The notes beneath the pieces were generated by a model. The model worked only from the letters and a program-made list of their open reading frames with translations. It was not told where the DNA came from and made no database searches. A program made the translations under genes and the position numbers. Below, in pieces: positions 53,302 to 62,773 of a stretch of DNA of 64,000 nucleotides. Numbering within the stretch: position 1 is the first letter of the stretch; the number at the start of each line of letters is the position of its first letter. The DNA is from Eubacterium sp. (GTDB lineage: Bacteria > Bacillota > Clostridia > Lachnospirales > Lachnospiraceae). The DNA is taken from contig JAFRNE010000038.1 of NCBI GenBank assembly GCA_017430325.1, forward strand, positions 38,848 through 102,847, given 5' to 3'.

Positions 53302-53829
53302 ATGGAAGGATTATTTTTATATAAACTGATCATACTTTATATGCTGGACAGAATTGATGAATACATGCTCACCAACTCCCAGCTGAATGAATTCATACTT
53401 GATAAGGGATATACAAATAATCCCTTTAATATCCATGAATCCGTAAGCGAACTGATCGATGCCGGCTTCATATCACGTAACGTGATCCGCGACACCACTC
53501 ATTATAAGATTACAAATGCAGGCGAGGAAGCACTCTCTTACTTCGAGAACCGCCTTCCAAATGCCATTAAACAGGATATACTGGATTATTTTTCCGAACA
53601 AAAGATCAATCTCAAGAATGAGTCTCAGATATATTCCGACTACTTCTTCAATGAGAATCAGGAATACACCGTTGAGTGCATCATCAAGGAAAGAAAGGAC
53701 GTTCTGCTTGATCTGAAGCTTAACGTTCCAACGAAAAATCTTGCTGTCTCAATATGCGATAGCTGGCGCGAAAAGAGTGCCGACGTTTACTCTTATCTCA
53801 TAAACGAACTGTTTACGAATGAAAAGTAA
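53302..53829 (+). CDS. DUF4364 family winged-helix-like protein
   Basis: Protein of 175 residues with a winged-helix pattern: LIILYMLDRIDEYMLTNSQL, ESVSELIDAGFISRNV, YKITNAGEEAL. The middle and end match DUF4364, a Clostridia family without known function. The ATG at 53302 follows GAGGAG by 7 nt. It is divergent from rho and closed by a strong terminator. Confidence 0.82.
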   Translation: MEGLFLYKLIILYMLDRIDEYMLTNSQLNEFILDKGYTNNPFNIHESVSELIDAGFISRNVIRDTTHYKITNAGEEALSYFENRLPNAIKQDILDYFSEQKINLKNESQIYSDYFFNENQEYTVECIIKERKDVLLDLKLNVPTKNLAVSICDSWREKSADVYSYLINELFTNEK

Positions 53830-53840
53830 TTTATTTATTC

Positions 53841-53874
53841 AAGACTGCTTATCCAGGATAAGCAGTCTTTTTTA
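53841..53874. terminator. Bidirectional terminator
   Basis: AAGACTGCTTATCC / GGATAAGCAGTCTT stem followed by TTTTT, between the convergent DUF4364 gene and engB. Confidence 0.9.
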
Positions 53875-53875
53875 T

Positions 53876-54463
53876 TTACGACTGTGAGACAGTCTCTTCT
53901 ATGAGGTTCAGTATTTCATCCCTGCCCTGTTTTGAAACTGCAGAAAATGGAATGACAGTACAATCCTCTGCCTTAAGGCCAGCCTTAACAGCCTTCAGCT
54001 TCTTGACCTGCTCGCTTCTTTTTATCTTGTCGAGCTTTGTTGCAATGATGACAGGCTTGTAACCATTTGCCAGGATCCAGTCAAACATAAGCTTATCGTT
54101 AGCTGAAGGATCATGCCTTATATCCACAAGCAAAAATACTATCTTAAGCTGCTTTGAAGTCTTAAGATATCTTTCGATCATTTTTCCCCACTTTGCCTTA
54201 ATCTCCTGAGATACGGCTGCGTAGCCATATCCCGGAAGATCGACAAAGTAGATCTCACTATTTACTTTATAAAAGTTTATAGTCTGTGTTTTCCCCGGCT
54301 GAGATGATGTTCTTGCCAGGTTTTTTCTATTTAGAAGTGAATTGATCAGAGAAGATTTTCCGACATTTGATCTGCCAGCAAAGGCAATTTCGGGATATTC
54401 ATTCTCCGGCAGACTGCTGGTAATACCGCAGACTGTCTCAAGTTCTGATGTTTTTATAATCAT
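53876..54463 (-). CDS. engB: Ribosome biogenesis GTP-binding protein EngB (YsxC/YihA)
   Basis: GTPase of 195 residues for 50S assembly. G1 GRSNVGKSSLIN, G2 TSSQPGKTQTINFY, G3 DLPGYGYA and G4 TKLDK are all present. Its ATG overlaps the clpX stop by one base (TAATG). In many Clostridia lon stands between clpX and engB; it is absent here. Confidence 0.95.
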   Translation of the reverse strand: MIIKTSELETVCGITSSLPENEYPEIAFAGRSNVGKSSLINSLLNRKNLARTSSQPGKTQTINFYKVNSEIYFVDLPGYGYAAVSQEIKAKWGKMIERYLKTSKQLKIVFLLVDIRHDPSANDKLMFDWILANGYKPVIIATKLDKIKRSEQVKKLKAVKAGLKAEDCTVIPFSAVSKQGRDEILNLIEETVSQS

Positions 54464-55755
54464 TATGCTATACCATTGTCGGCAGAAACTGCTTTTCTCA
54501 CATTGCTGCCGGTCTTCTTACCTCTGGCTGTCTCATTATGGATAACTTCAGGCTCCTGCTCGCCCTTGATAACCTCTTCGGTTATGATGCATCTTTCAGC
54601 AGCTTCGTCTGAAGGTATCTCATACATGATATCAGTCATTGTCTTCTCGATAATAGCTCTAAGACCTCTGGCACCTGTCTTTCTCTCCATAGCAAGCTTT
54701 GCTATAGCCTTGAGTGCTTCAGGTGTAAATTCAAGCTTAACATCATCCAGCTCAAAAAGTCTCTGATACTGCTTAATGATAGCTGACTTAGGCTCTGTAA
54801 GGATTCTTGCAAGAGCTTCTTCATCAAGCTGATCAAGAGTAACGATAACAGGCACACGGCCTACGAACTCAGGGATGATACCGTATTTTACAAGATCTTG
54901 CGGCTCAACCTGCTTTAAGAGCTCATTTTCGTCATTAAGTTTGCTATTGTCTATATCAGCATTGAAGCCGATTGACTTCTTGCCGATACGATTCTCGATT
55001 ATCTTATCAAGTCCGTCAAATGCACCGCCGCAGATAAAGAGAATATTTGTTGTATCGATCTGGATAAACTCCTGATGAGGATGCTTACGTCCGCCCTGTG
55101 GTGGAACTGAAGCAACAGTTCCCTCAATGATCTTGAGGAGTGCCTGCTGAACACCTTCACCTGAAACGTCTCTTGTTATAGAAACATTCTCAGACTTCTT
55201 TGTGATCTTATCTATCTCATCGATATATACAATACCTTTTTCTGCTCTTTCGACATCATAATCAGCAGCCTGGATAAGCTTGAGGAGGATATTTTCAACG
55301 TCCTCACCAACGTATCCGGCTTCTGTAAGTGTCGTTGCATCAGCGATCGCAAAAGGAACATTCAGAAGCTTGGCAAGGGTCTGTGCCAGATAAGTCTTAC
55401 CTGAACCTGTAGGACCTGCCATGATGATATTACTCTTCTGAAGTTCTATATCCAGACTTCTGTCAGAAAGAACTCTCTTGTAGTGATTGTAAACAGCAAC
55501 TGAAAGAACCTTCTTTGCAGCATCCTGTCCGATAACGTACTCATCAAGAAAGCTCCTGATCTCCTTTGGCTTCATGAGATTTATCTCATCGCCCAGAGTA
55601 TCCTGGAATTCTTCGTTGATGATGTCCTGACAGATACCAACACACTCATCGCAAATATATACATTAGGACCCGCTATAAGCCTTCTCACCTGATCATGGG
55701 ATTTGTTACAGAATGAACAGCGAAGCTTGCCCTTGTCTTCTGTACGAGTAGCCAT
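54463..55755 (-). CDS. clpX: ATP-dependent Clp protease ATP-binding subunit ClpX
   Basis: AAA+ unfoldase that feeds substrates to ClpP. The zinc-binding domain has Cys13, Cys16, Cys35 and Cys38; Walker A is [12 protein letters not shown], Walker [10 protein letters not shown], and the pore loop GYVGEDVE. The IGF-type loop that docks onto ClpP is present as IGFN region ([10 protein letters not shown]). Length 430 is normal. It follows clpP by 14 nt. Confidence 0.97.
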   Translation of the reverse strand: MATRTEDKGKLRCSFCNKSHDQVRRLIAGPNVYICDECVGICQDIINEEFQDTLGDEINLMKPKEIRSFLDEYVIGQDAAKKVLSVAVYNHYKRVLSDRSLDIELQKSNIIMAGPTGSGKTYLAQTLAKLLNVPFAIADATTLTEAGYVGEDVENILLKLIQAADYDVERAEKGIVYIDEIDKITKKSENVSITRDVSGEGVQQALLKIIEGTVASVPPQGGRKHPHQEFIQIDTTNILFICGGAFDGLDKIIENRIGKKSIGFNADIDNSKLNDENELLKQVEPQDLVKYGIIPEFVGRVPVIVTLDQLDEEALARILTEPKSAIIKQYQRLFELDDVKLEFTPEALKAIAKLAMERKTGARGLRAIIEKTMTDIMYEIPSDEAAERCIITEEVIKGEQEPEVIHNETARGKKTGSNVRKAVSADNGIA

Positions 55756-55769
55756 ATTGCTTTACCCTC

Positions 55770-56354
55770 TTACTTTCTGTTTGTAACGATCTTGTCGATA
55801 AGACCGTACTCAAGTGCTTCCTCAGCTGTCTTCCAGTTATCTCTCTCTGTATCTCTCTCGATCTCTTCAAGAGGTCTGCCTGTTGCCTCACTGAGGATAG
55901 TATTTAACTTTGTACGTGTTCTGATGATATGATCTGCAGTGATCTTAATGTCAGTAGCCTGACCCTGAGCACCGCCAAGTGGCTGATGGATCATGATCTC
56001 AGCATTTGGAAGAGCGAATCTCTTGCCCTTAGCGCCACCGGCAAGAAGGAACGCACCCATAGATGCTGCCATACCTACACAGATTGTAGATACGTCACAC
56101 TTTACATAGTTCATTGTATCATAAATAGCCATACCGGCGGTTACAGAACCGCCCGGGCTGTTTATGTAGAAATTAATATCCTTGCTTGAATCTTCTGACT
56201 CAAGGAAAAGCAGCTGAGCCACTACAAGGCTTGCTGTAACGTCATTAACTTCGTCTCCGAGGAAAACAATTCTTTCCTTAAGAAGACGCGAATAAATATC
56301 ATAGGCTCTCTCGCCTCTGCTACTCGTCTCAATGACTGTAGGTACTAACGGCAT
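55770..56354 (-). CDS. clpP: ATP-dependent Clp protease proteolytic subunit ClpP
   Basis: Serine protease of 194 residues with the full catalytic triad Ser98 (MAASMGAF), His123 (MIHQPLGG) and Asp172 (TERDNW). AAGGAGG stands 6 nt before the ATG. It follows the trigger factor gene with a 1-bp gap and precedes clpX, the usual tig-clpP-clpX operon. Confidence 0.97.
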   Translation of the reverse strand: MPLVPTVIETSSRGERAYDIYSRLLKERIVFLGDEVNDVTASLVVAQLLFLESEDSSKDINFYINSPGGSVTAGMAIYDTMNYVKCDVSTICVGMAASMGAFLLAGGAKGKRFALPNAEIMIHQPLGGAQGQATDIKITADHIIRTRTKLNTILSEATGRPLEEIERDTERDNWKTAEEALEYGLIDKIVTNRK

Positions 56355-56355
56355 A

Positions 56356-57642
56356 TTATACCTCCTTACTCTCGTCTGCGATAAGCTTAAGTGCCTTGTT
56401 CATCTTGACATCCATCTTAATCGCTTCAAGCTCCTTCTCTCCTGCAAGCTCCTTGAACTTCTCAACATCAAGCTGATACATGCTTGCAGTCTTCTCGATT
56501 TCCTTATCTACTTCTTCATCTGAAACTTCAATATTTTCAGCGTTTGCAATAGCCTCAACGATAAGGCTTGTCTTAATTCTCTTGATAGCCTCAGGCTTAA
56601 CCTGCTCAAGCATTTCCTCTCTTGACTGCTTTGTGATTGAAAGATACTGCTCAAGCTTAAGTCCCTGGTAAGCAAGTCTCTGCTCGAAGTCAGAGAGCAT
56701 CTTCTCCTGGTTGTACTTGATCATTGGTTCAGGAAGGTCGATCTCGCATGTCTCTACAAGCTTCTCAAGAACCTTAGACTGCTTCTCCTTCTCAGCTGCA
56801 TCCTTCTTCTTAACTTCAAGAGTCTTCTTAACATCCTCTTTATACTCTGCTACTGTCTCGAACTCTGAAACATCGCTTGCGAAATCATCATCAAGCTCAG
56901 GAAGGATCTCAGCTGTGATAGCATTGAGCTTGCACTTAAATACTGCCGGCTTTCCTGCAAGGCTTGCTTCCTGATATTCCTCTGGGAATGTAACATTAAC
57001 GTCGAACTCATCGCCGATATTCTTACCAACGATCTGATCCTCAAATGTATCAATAAAACTGTGTGAACCAAGAACAAGCTTGTAATCCTCGCCCTTGCCG
57101 CCGTCGAATGCAACACCGTCAACAAAGCCTTCGAAGTTGATATTTACTTCATCACCGTTCTCAGCTGCTCTGTCTGTAACTTCTACCTTACGAGCGTTCT
57201 CCTTACGTGTCTTCTCGATCTCAGCATCAACGTCAGCATCTGTTACTTCAACTTCAACCTTCTCGATCTCAACGCCCTTGTACTCAGCAAGCTTTACAGG
57301 TGGCTTTGTAGCAACCTTAGCTACAAATACGAAATCCTTACCCTTACCGATCTCGCTAACTTCGATCTCAGGATTTGAAACGATATCAAGGTCGCAGTTC
57401 TCGATCTCTTCCGGATAGTACTTGTTTATAAGCTCATTAGCTGCTTCATCATAAAATACAGCTTCGCCATAAACCTTCTCTATATAATTCATAGGAACCT
57501 TGCCCTTACGGAAGCCAGGTACTGAGAATTTGCTCTTGCTCTTCTTGTAAGCCTCAATCATTGCCTTATCAAATTCCGCTGCAGGAACAGTGATGGTAAG
57601 GTTGGCCATATTTCCGTCTAATTTTTCTGCTGTGATACTCAT
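56356..57642 (-). CDS. tig: Trigger factor
   Basis: Ribosome-bound chaperone with prolyl isomerase domain, 428 residues. The ribosome-binding signature FRKGKVP is present ([20 protein letters not shown]), then the FKBP domain ([20 protein letters not shown]) and the C-terminal chaperone helices. AGGAGG lies 8 nt before the ATG. A small hairpin, GCACAG/CTGTGC (57661-57677), stands in the leader just before the ribosome site. First gene of the tig-clpP-clpX-engB operon. Confidence 0.96.
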   Translation of the reverse strand: MSITAEKLDGNMANLTITVPAAEFDKAMIEAYKKSKSKFSVPGFRKGKVPMNYIEKVYGEAVFYDEAANELINKYYPEEIENCDLDIVSNPEIEVSEIGKGKDFVFVAKVATKPPVKLAEYKGVEIEKVEVEVTDADVDAEIEKTRKENARKVEVTDRAAENGDEVNINFEGFVDGVAFDGGKGEDYKLVLGSHSFIDTFEDQIVGKNIGDEFDVNVTFPEEYQEASLAGKPAVFKCKLNAITAEILPELDDDFASDVSEFETVAEYKEDVKKTLEVKKKDAAEKEKQSKVLEKLVETCEIDLPEPMIKYNQEKMLSDFEQRLAYQGLKLEQYLSITKQSREEMLEQVKPEAIKRIKTSLIVEAIANAENIEVSDEEVDKEIEKTASMYQLDVEKFKELAGEKELEAIKMDVKMNKALKLIADESKEV

Positions 57643-57933
57643 TTTTCATTTCCTCCTTAAGCACAGCTTCTCTGTGCATTATTATCTAAAAATATTTTTC
57701 GCGTTTTATCCTCTACCGGCACTAGCTTTTTCATAAATACCGGTTGACGCATCATTTCATACACGACGAAAAATGCGCAGACTAACGCACTATTTCGCAT
57801 TTTAACATATATTTATTATTTACGCAAACAAAATATACTTGTAATCATGCATAAGCCATCTTTTTATTGCTAAATAAACTTCAGATATTTATAATCATAT
57901 AGATAATAATCATCAAAAATAAAGGAGCGAAAC

Positions 57934-58905
57934 ATGGAAATATTACTTGTGATCAGTGCGATCATCCCACCTATCATATTAATGATGGTAATCTATTCAA
58001 AAGATAAGGTCGAGAAAGAACCTAAAAATCTGCTTTTCAAGGCTGCCTTCTTCGGCGCATTGTCGATCATACCGGCGATCATCTATGAGAATCTTTTTAT
58101 AAGTATACTCAGCGAAATGGTTGATGACACTACTTCACTCGGCTACATCTTCCTTCTGGCATTTATCGGTATCGCACTTGTTGAGGAGACCGGTAAATTA
58201 ATCGCCCTTAGGCTCTCCACCTGGAAGAATCCAAATCTGAACTACACTTTTGACGGTATAGTATATTCAGCTTTTGTTTCACTCGGTTTCGCTCTTGTTG
58301 AAAATATCTTCTATGTTCTTTCCAGAGGACTTGGCGCTTCTCTTTTAAGAGCTGTCCTTGCCATTCCGGGCCACTTCGCTTTTTCTATTTACATGGGCTA
58401 TTATTATGGTCTTGCAAAGTTTTATGAGGTTGCCGGAAATAATGACAAGAAGAAATCATGCATGTATACAGGCTGGCTGATTGCTGTGCTTCTTCATGGT
58501 TTCTACGACTTCTGCACTCTCTCAGGCCGCATGGAACTGATCATTATACTCTTAGTATTTGTCGTCCTTCTCGATGTATTTGTCATCTTAAAGATTCAAA
58601 AAGCATCCAGGGCTGATACACCTATCTACCGTATGTATCACAGGCCTTATTATCAGGTGCCATTTAACCAGGTTTATGTGAACCCATATTATATCAGTAC
58701 TGCTTCTTACAATCAGCAGACCGTTCTTAACAGCTACAATCAGTTCCGGCAGCCACAGAACCCTGCGGTCCGCTACTCACAGCCGGAATATCTTAAATAT
58801 CAATATGGTGAATACAGCCCATACTATAATCAAAACAACAATAGTCAATACAATAATCAATACAATAATCAATACAATAATCAATACAATAATCAGAACT
58901 CGTAG
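57934..58905 (+). CDS. prsW: PrsW-family intramembrane metalloprotease/glutamic protease
   Basis: Membrane protein of 323 residues with eight or so hydrophobic segments. PrsW hallmarks are EKEPKN after the first helix, the EE pair in ALVEETGK, DGIVYSAFVSLGFALVENIF and HGFYDFC. In B. subtilis PrsW cleaves an anti-sigma factor. The last ~100 residues form a cytoplasmic tail rich in Tyr, Asn and Gln, ending in four repeats QYNN. GGAG 7 nt before the ATG. Followed by a terminator. Confidence 0.9.
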   Translation: MEILLVISAIIPPIILMMVIYSKDKVEKEPKNLLFKAAFFGALSIIPAIIYENLFISILSEMVDDTTSLGYIFLLAFIGIALVEETGKLIALRLSTWKNPNLNYTFDGIVYSAFVSLGFALVENIFYVLSRGLGASLLRAVLAIPGHFAFSIYMGYYYGLAKFYEVAGNNDKKKSCMYTGWLIAVLLHGFYDFCTLSGRMELIIILLVFVVLLDVFVILKIQKASRADTPIYRMYHRPYYQVPFNQVYVNPYYISTASYNQQTVLNSYNQFRQPQNPAVRYSQPEYLKYQYGEYSPYYNQNNNSQYNNQYNNQYNNQYNNQNS

Positions 58906-58945
58906 TTATTCAACAAAACAATAACAATCAAAACTCATAGCTATT
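58846..58945 (+). repeat. 12-bp tandem repeat and duplicated 3' end of prsW
   Basis: CAATACAATAAT occurs four times in tandem (58846-58893), coding for QYNN repeats. After it, AATCAGAACTCGTAGTTATT (58892-58911 region) has a near copy AATCAAAACTCATAGCTATT about 32 bp downstream, with three mismatches. The second copy is an old gene end (reading QNNNNQNS then stop) now in another frame, so the current stop codon lies in the newer copy. Confidence 0.8.
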
Positions 58946-58949
58946 AATA

Positions 58950-58987
58950 AAAAACGGACTGCTTTCAATTACGGTCCGTTTTTTTAT
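58950..58987. terminator. Bidirectional terminator
   Basis: AAAAACGGAC / GTCCGTTTTT stem with a 14-nt loop and a long T-run, between convergent prsW and mtnN. Confidence 0.88.
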
Positions 58988-59003
58988 TCTGAAATATATT
59001 GTA

Positions 59004-59678
59004 TTACATCTCACAGATAAGCTTTGTGATCAGATCAAACGCTGCCTTGGCACTGCTTATAACATTCTGATTGAAATCTCCGCCGTCGCCCTCATAGGTA
59101 TCGCTTATGCATTTGATCGACATACATCTGACATTATTCTTCAGACATATTCTTGCGATCGCAGCTATCTCCATATCGCAGATCTGGCAGCCCAGTGAAG
59201 CAAGCTCATCCTTATCTTCCTTCTTCTCGATGAACTTTCCACCACTAGCAACAGTCACCTCCTGAAGTTCAGGGACAATGGCTTTAGCTCTTTCAATAAG
59301 TCCTGCATCGAGAGGGATATATTCATCCTCATATTCTTCGTACTGGTGCTTCTTAACAGGATCTATCGGTGATACATCATACTCATAATGGCACACGCGG
59401 CGCACTACAAAAAGATCCTTAACCTTAAGTCCCGGTATAAGAGCTCCGGTAACGCCAAAGTTCATTACAATATCGCATTTTGTATGATATATCAGCAGCT
59501 GGGTAACTGCAGCTGCATCTATCTCTCCATAACCTGAAAGTGCAGCACTGACTTCATGCTCACCTATCTTTGCATGATAAATCGTAGTTCCGCATACCTG
59601 CTCTTCACTTATATCAGATCCACTTTGTATAAAAGCCTCAAGCTCTCTTTTTATAGCAATGATCATTCCGATCTTCAT
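59004..59678 (-). CDS. mtnN: 5'-methylthioadenosine/S-adenosylhomocysteine nucleosidase
   Basis: Enzyme of 224 residues that splits SAH and MTA to free adenine, supplying S-ribosylhomocysteine for LuxS. MKIGMIIAIKRELEAF places the catalytic Glu at position 12; VMNFGVTGALIPG and SIKCISDTYEGDG (catalytic Asp) follow. The ATG at 59678 has GGAGGAG upstream; the frame is open 54 codons farther but that part overlaps luxS. luxS precedes it by 70 bp on the same strand. Confidence 0.92.
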   Translation of the reverse strand: MKIGMIIAIKRELEAFIQSGSDISEEQVCGTTIYHAKIGEHEVSAALSGYGEIDAAAVTQLLIYHTKCDIVMNFGVTGALIPGLKVKDLFVVRRVCHYEYDVSPIDPVKKHQYEEYEDEYIPLDAGLIERAKAIVPELQEVTVASGGKFIEKKEDKDELASLGCQICDMEIAAIARICLKNNVRCMSIKCISDTYEGDGGDFNQNVISSAKAAFDLITKLICEM

Positions 59679-59748
59679 ACACTGTCTCCTCCTATATACA
59701 ACCACATCTCTATATATTCTGAATGCTTTTACCGGATGTTTATGTATT

Positions 59749-60276
59749 TTACGAATCGAAGAACTCCTGACCACCTTCAAGAGTAAGTCTTTCAGTCTTC
59801 GGATACTCGAAGATGCTCTGATTGCCTGCATTTGCTTCAAGGTATTCTACATATCTCTTAGCTTCCCACTTTGCCATCGGAAGATCATGCATAAGGTAGT
59901 TACCACAGTTAACCGGAGCTGCTCCAGGTACCTCACCCTCGAAATCACTCATATGCTTAAATGCCTCAAGCATGATAGGATACATCTCTGAAGCTGCAGG
60001 ACGTCCCTTAACGATGATATAGCAACCTGTAAGGCATCCCATAGGTCCCCAGTAAATAAGCTTATCCTTCCACTCCTCATGATTTCTGAGATACGTCGCA
60101 ATAACATGCTCAATAGTATGCATAGCTGCCTGTGCGATAGCCGGTTCAGCATTTGGCTTCTTCATTCTTATATCAAAAGTCGTTACCAGTTCTTCACCAA
60201 GAACATCAACGCGGCTTTCAAATATACCAGGTATGATCTTTGTATGATCCACTGAAAAGCTTGGAATCATTTCCAT
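59749..60276 (-). CDS. luxS: S-ribosylhomocysteine lyase LuxS
   Basis: Metal enzyme of 175 residues that converts S-ribosylhomocysteine to homocysteine and DPD, precursor of the quorum signal AI-2. HTIEH gives His53 and His57, Cys124 (PVNCGNYL) completes the metal site, and Cys81 (GPMGCLTGCY) is the catalytic cysteine. Complete and standard in length. AGGAGG lies 8 nt before the start. With mtnN it completes the activated methyl cycle. Confidence 0.97.
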   Translation of the reverse strand: MEMIPSFSVDHTKIIPGIFESRVDVLGEELVTTFDIRMKKPNAEPAIAQAAMHTIEHVIATYLRNHEEWKDKLIYWGPMGCLTGCYIIVKGRPAASEMYPIMLEAFKHMSDFEGEVPGAAPVNCGNYLMHDLPMAKWEAKRYVEYLEANAGNQSIFEYPKTERLTLEGGQEFFDS

Positions 60277-60394
60277 AATCTTGTCCTCCTAATAATTATT
60301 ACCGTTTATTGTTGCGGCCTGAAGCCACCCTCTTTCGACAGTTTAGCATATATCAGGATATTTTCATACTATATTTTACTTATCTATCTTCAAA

Positions 60395-61330
60395 CTAAAA
60401 CTGTCTTCCCTGAAGCGGTGGAAGGAAGCTTACTATCTGCTGTCTGTTATCTACCACCTTGGTTCCATCAATATATATTATGCTTCCGTCAGCAGAAATT
60501 CTGATCACTCTGCCTCTTATACGTGTAATGTAATATCTGACTCTGTACTTCCTGTATACCGTTTTGTCGTAATTCTTAAGCATCGGCAGGAAAACTGCCC
60601 TGTCACTTTCTTCTGCGTTAGCTATTGTTGCATTAACACCATTTATTGTCAATGAAGGACGGATTTTATTAAAACCAAACGATCTTACACTGTAATCCAA
60701 ATGAAGCTCATCCAAATTAAAGCTTCCGCCGTTTATCTCTTTTTTCGTATGAGTGATAAATATCGAAAAAATCAAAACATAGAAGAATCCAATAAAAGCT
60801 CCTTCTATTGCACCCATCATGAATGATCCGGAAATCGTTTTCTCCCTAACAACCATGCGCCCATGCTGCTTACTTTCATAAATCAGATCAGGGAAGGCTT
60901 TTACAATGGCATATCCGATCAACCCACCGATTATCGCAGCTATTACAGCCGAGATTATTATATAACCGGTCATTCCTTCCATCTTGCGATGTACATATCC
61001 GGAAATACGGGTTCCCCTAGCTGGATTCTGCCCCTGCATATTATTCATACCAGGATTAACACCAGGATTTATACCGGGATTCACGTATCCGTTCACAGCC
61101 TGAGCGTTAACGTTCGGATTCACCTGCTGAGGATATCCATACATATTACCTGCGTTCTGGTTCATCTGCCGGGCACCTGAATATATATTATTCTGTACAG
61201 CTCCGGCACTATTCTGAGCCGCGCCAACATTCACATTATTCTGAGCTGCACCTGCATAATTCTGCTGATAACCCGGAGCGATAACCTGTTCATTTGGCTG
61301 CTGTCCGTAGTTGTTAATATTGTTCTCCAT
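60395..61330 (-). CDS. Asn/Gln/Pro-rich membrane protein of unknown function
   Basis: Protein of 311 residues. Residues 1-105 are low-complexity: AAQN and NPGVNPGM type repeats, rich in Asn, Gln, Pro, Gly and Tyr. Two membrane segments follow (IISAVIAAIIGGLIGYAIV and GAFIGFFYVLIFSIFI), then a soluble C-terminal part (KYRVRYYITRIRGRVIRISA). AAGGAG precedes the ATG. Likely transcribed from the consensus promoter at 61511-61539. Function unknown. Confidence 0.7.
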   Translation of the reverse strand: MENNINNYGQQPNEQVIAPGYQQNYAGAAQNNVNVGAAQNSAGAVQNNIYSGARQMNQNAGNMYGYPQQVNPNVNAQAVNGYVNPGINPGVNPGMNNMQGQNPARGTRISGYVHRKMEGMTGYIIISAVIAAIIGGLIGYAIVKAFPDLIYESKQHGRMVVREKTISGSFMMGAIEGAFIGFFYVLIFSIFITHTKKEINGGSFNLDELHLDYSVRSFGFNKIRPSLTINGVNATIANAEESDRAVFLPMLKNYDKTVYRKYRVRYYITRIRGRVIRISADGSIIYIDGTKVVDNRQQIVSFLPPLQGRQF

Positions 61331-61385
61331 ATTTTCTCCTTAATATATGATTTTCCCTCATCCTTCAAACTAAATGCTTTGTCAT

Positions 61386-61491
61386 CTATGATTTTTTTGC
61401 CGGATTCTCCACATTCTTTTCATCATCTTTATTGTCAAATATCAGTAGAGCACAATACATCCCGATAATTCAACCAAAATATAGATTCCGT
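61386..61491 (-). pseudogene. Remnant of a small single-helix membrane protein
   Basis: The tail MYCALLIFDNKDDEKNVENP and AKKS is open from ATG 61460. Upstream, after GAGGAATTACC, an ACG codon followed by ESIFWL reads in another frame and joins it as ESIFWL-IIGMYCALLIF. So a lost ATG (now ACG, 61489-61491) and a frameshift seem to have broken a gene of about 35 codons. Otherwise the 61331-61691 gap holds the promoter, the etf terminator, and nothing else I can see. Confidence 0.45.
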
Positions 61492-61510
61492 GGTAATTCC
61501 TCACAGAAAA

Positions 61511-61539
61511 ATTATAATTATATACCCCTGTATATTCAA
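61511..61539 (-). promoter_or_regulatory. Promoter for the Asn/Gln-rich membrane protein
   Basis: TTGAAT (61534-61539) and a perfect TATAAT (61511-61516) with a 17-bp spacer on the minus strand, about 180 nt before the ATG at 61330. Confidence 0.7.
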
Positions 61540-61643
61540 GTATTTTAAACATTATCTTTCAAAATCGGATCCAGCTTCAAAAATGCACTGTCCCTTAAGC
61601 TGCATAGCCGTAATTTCTCCGGAACCAGAATAATTTTGGCCGT

Positions 61644-61675
61644 TAAAAAAACCCGCAGAAATCACTTTCTGCGGG
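61644..61675 (-). terminator. Terminator of the acyl-CoA dehydrogenase-etfBA operon
   Basis: CCCGCAGAAA / TTTCTGCGGG perfect 10-bp stem with a 4-nt loop, followed by TTTTTTT on the minus strand, 16 nt after the etfA stop. Confidence 0.95.
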
Positions 61676-61691
61676 ATAAATAATCTAAGGA

Positions 61692-62744
61692 TTAGTTCTC
61701 AGCCTTTGCTGCCTTAGCTGCAAGGATCTGCTTTGTAAGAAGTGGAACTACCTTGTTAAGGTCACCAACTACGCCGTAGTCAGCTACATCAAAGATAGGA
61801 GCTGTCTCATCCTTGTTGATTGCGATGATGATATCAGACTCTTCCATACCTGCAACGTGCTGGATGGCACCTGAAATACCGATTGCAAAATAAACATGTG
61901 GACGAACTGTCTTACCTGTCTGACCAACCTGAAGTTCCTTTGGCTTCCAGCCTGAATCAACTACTGCACGTGAGCAAGAAACCTCACCGCCGATAGCTGC
62001 TGCAAGCTCCTCAAGGATCTTGAAGTTCTCTGCAGAACCAACTCCACGACCACCAGATACAAGGATCTTAGCATCCTGAATATCAACAACATCTGAAACT
62101 TCCTTAACGATCTCAAGGATCTCAACATAGTTGTTGTTTGGTGTAAAGCCTGGGTTGAACTCTTCGATTACTGCCTTAGCGCCAGCAACCTTATCCTTCT
62201 TCTGCATAACGCCCGGACGAACTGTAGCCATCTGAGGTCTGAAATCAGGACAAGCGATTGTAGCGATTGTATTTCCACCAAATGCAGGACGAGTCATAAG
62301 AAGCTGATTGTGCTTCTGCTCCTTTCCTGGGATTGGGTTAAGTGGGAAATCTCCGATATCAAGCTGTGTACAGTCAGCTGTAAGACCTGTATGAACACGT
62401 GCACAAACACGTGGACCAAGGTCACGGCCGATTGCTGTAGCTCCGATAAGGAATACATCCGGCTTATATTTCTCAATTACTGATGCAAGTGCATGTGTAT
62501 ATGGCTCTGTTCTATATTCCTTGAGCTCTGGATCGTCAACAACGATAACTCTGTCAGCGCCGTACTCAGCGAGTGAATCTGCAAGACCCTTAACATCTGA
62601 ACCAACGAGAACTGCTGTTACCTCTGTTCCGAGGTCTGCAGCAAGATCCTTACCTTTTCCAAGGAGCTCAAATGCGATATTGCTGATCTCATTATCAACC
62701 TGCTGAGCAAATATAAATACGCCCTTATATTCTTCTAATGCCAT
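61692..62744 (-). CDS. etfA: Electron transfer flavoprotein, alpha subunit
   Basis: FAD-binding subunit of the electron-transfer flavoprotein. The C-terminal FAD signature is clear: SGGRGVGSAENFKILEELAA, SRAVVDSGW, QVGQTGKTVRP and FAIGISGAIQH; it ends near DYGVVGDL. Length 350 is standard. The start ATG at 62744 has AGGAGG 9 nt upstream; a second ATG three codons earlier overlaps the ribosome site. Partner of etfB directly upstream. In Clostridia it forms the electron-bifurcating complex with butyryl-CoA dehydrogenase, making reduced ferredoxin from NADH. Confidence 0.97.
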   Translation of the reverse strand: MALEEYKGVFIFAQQVDNEISNIAFELLGKGKDLAADLGTEVTAVLVGSDVKGLADSLAEYGADRVIVVDDPELKEYRTEPYTHALASVIEKYKPDVFLIGATAIGRDLGPRVCARVHTGLTADCTQLDIGDFPLNPIPGKEQKHNQLLMTRPAFGGNTIATIACPDFRPQMATVRPGVMQKKDKVAGAKAVIEEFNPGFTPNNNYVEILEIVKEVSDVVDIQDAKILVSGGRGVGSAENFKILEELAAAIGGEVSCSRAVVDSGWKPKELQVGQTGKTVRPHVYFAIGISGAIQHVAGMEESDIIIAINKDETAPIFDVADYGVVGDLNKVVPLLTKQILAAKAAKAEN

Positions 62745-62773
62745 TACTGTCATCCTCCTAAAATTTTTACTAA

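Noticed and set aside
59679..59840. 54-codon N-terminal extension of mtnN overlapping luxS
   Set aside because: The extension is basic, unlike the family, and the ATG at 59678 has a good ribosome site and gives Glu12 in the right place.
60277..60394. Riboswitch in the luxS leader
   Set aside because: I looked for SAM, SAH and c-di-GMP core motifs; only a short GGC-GCC hairpin is present, without conserved core sequences.
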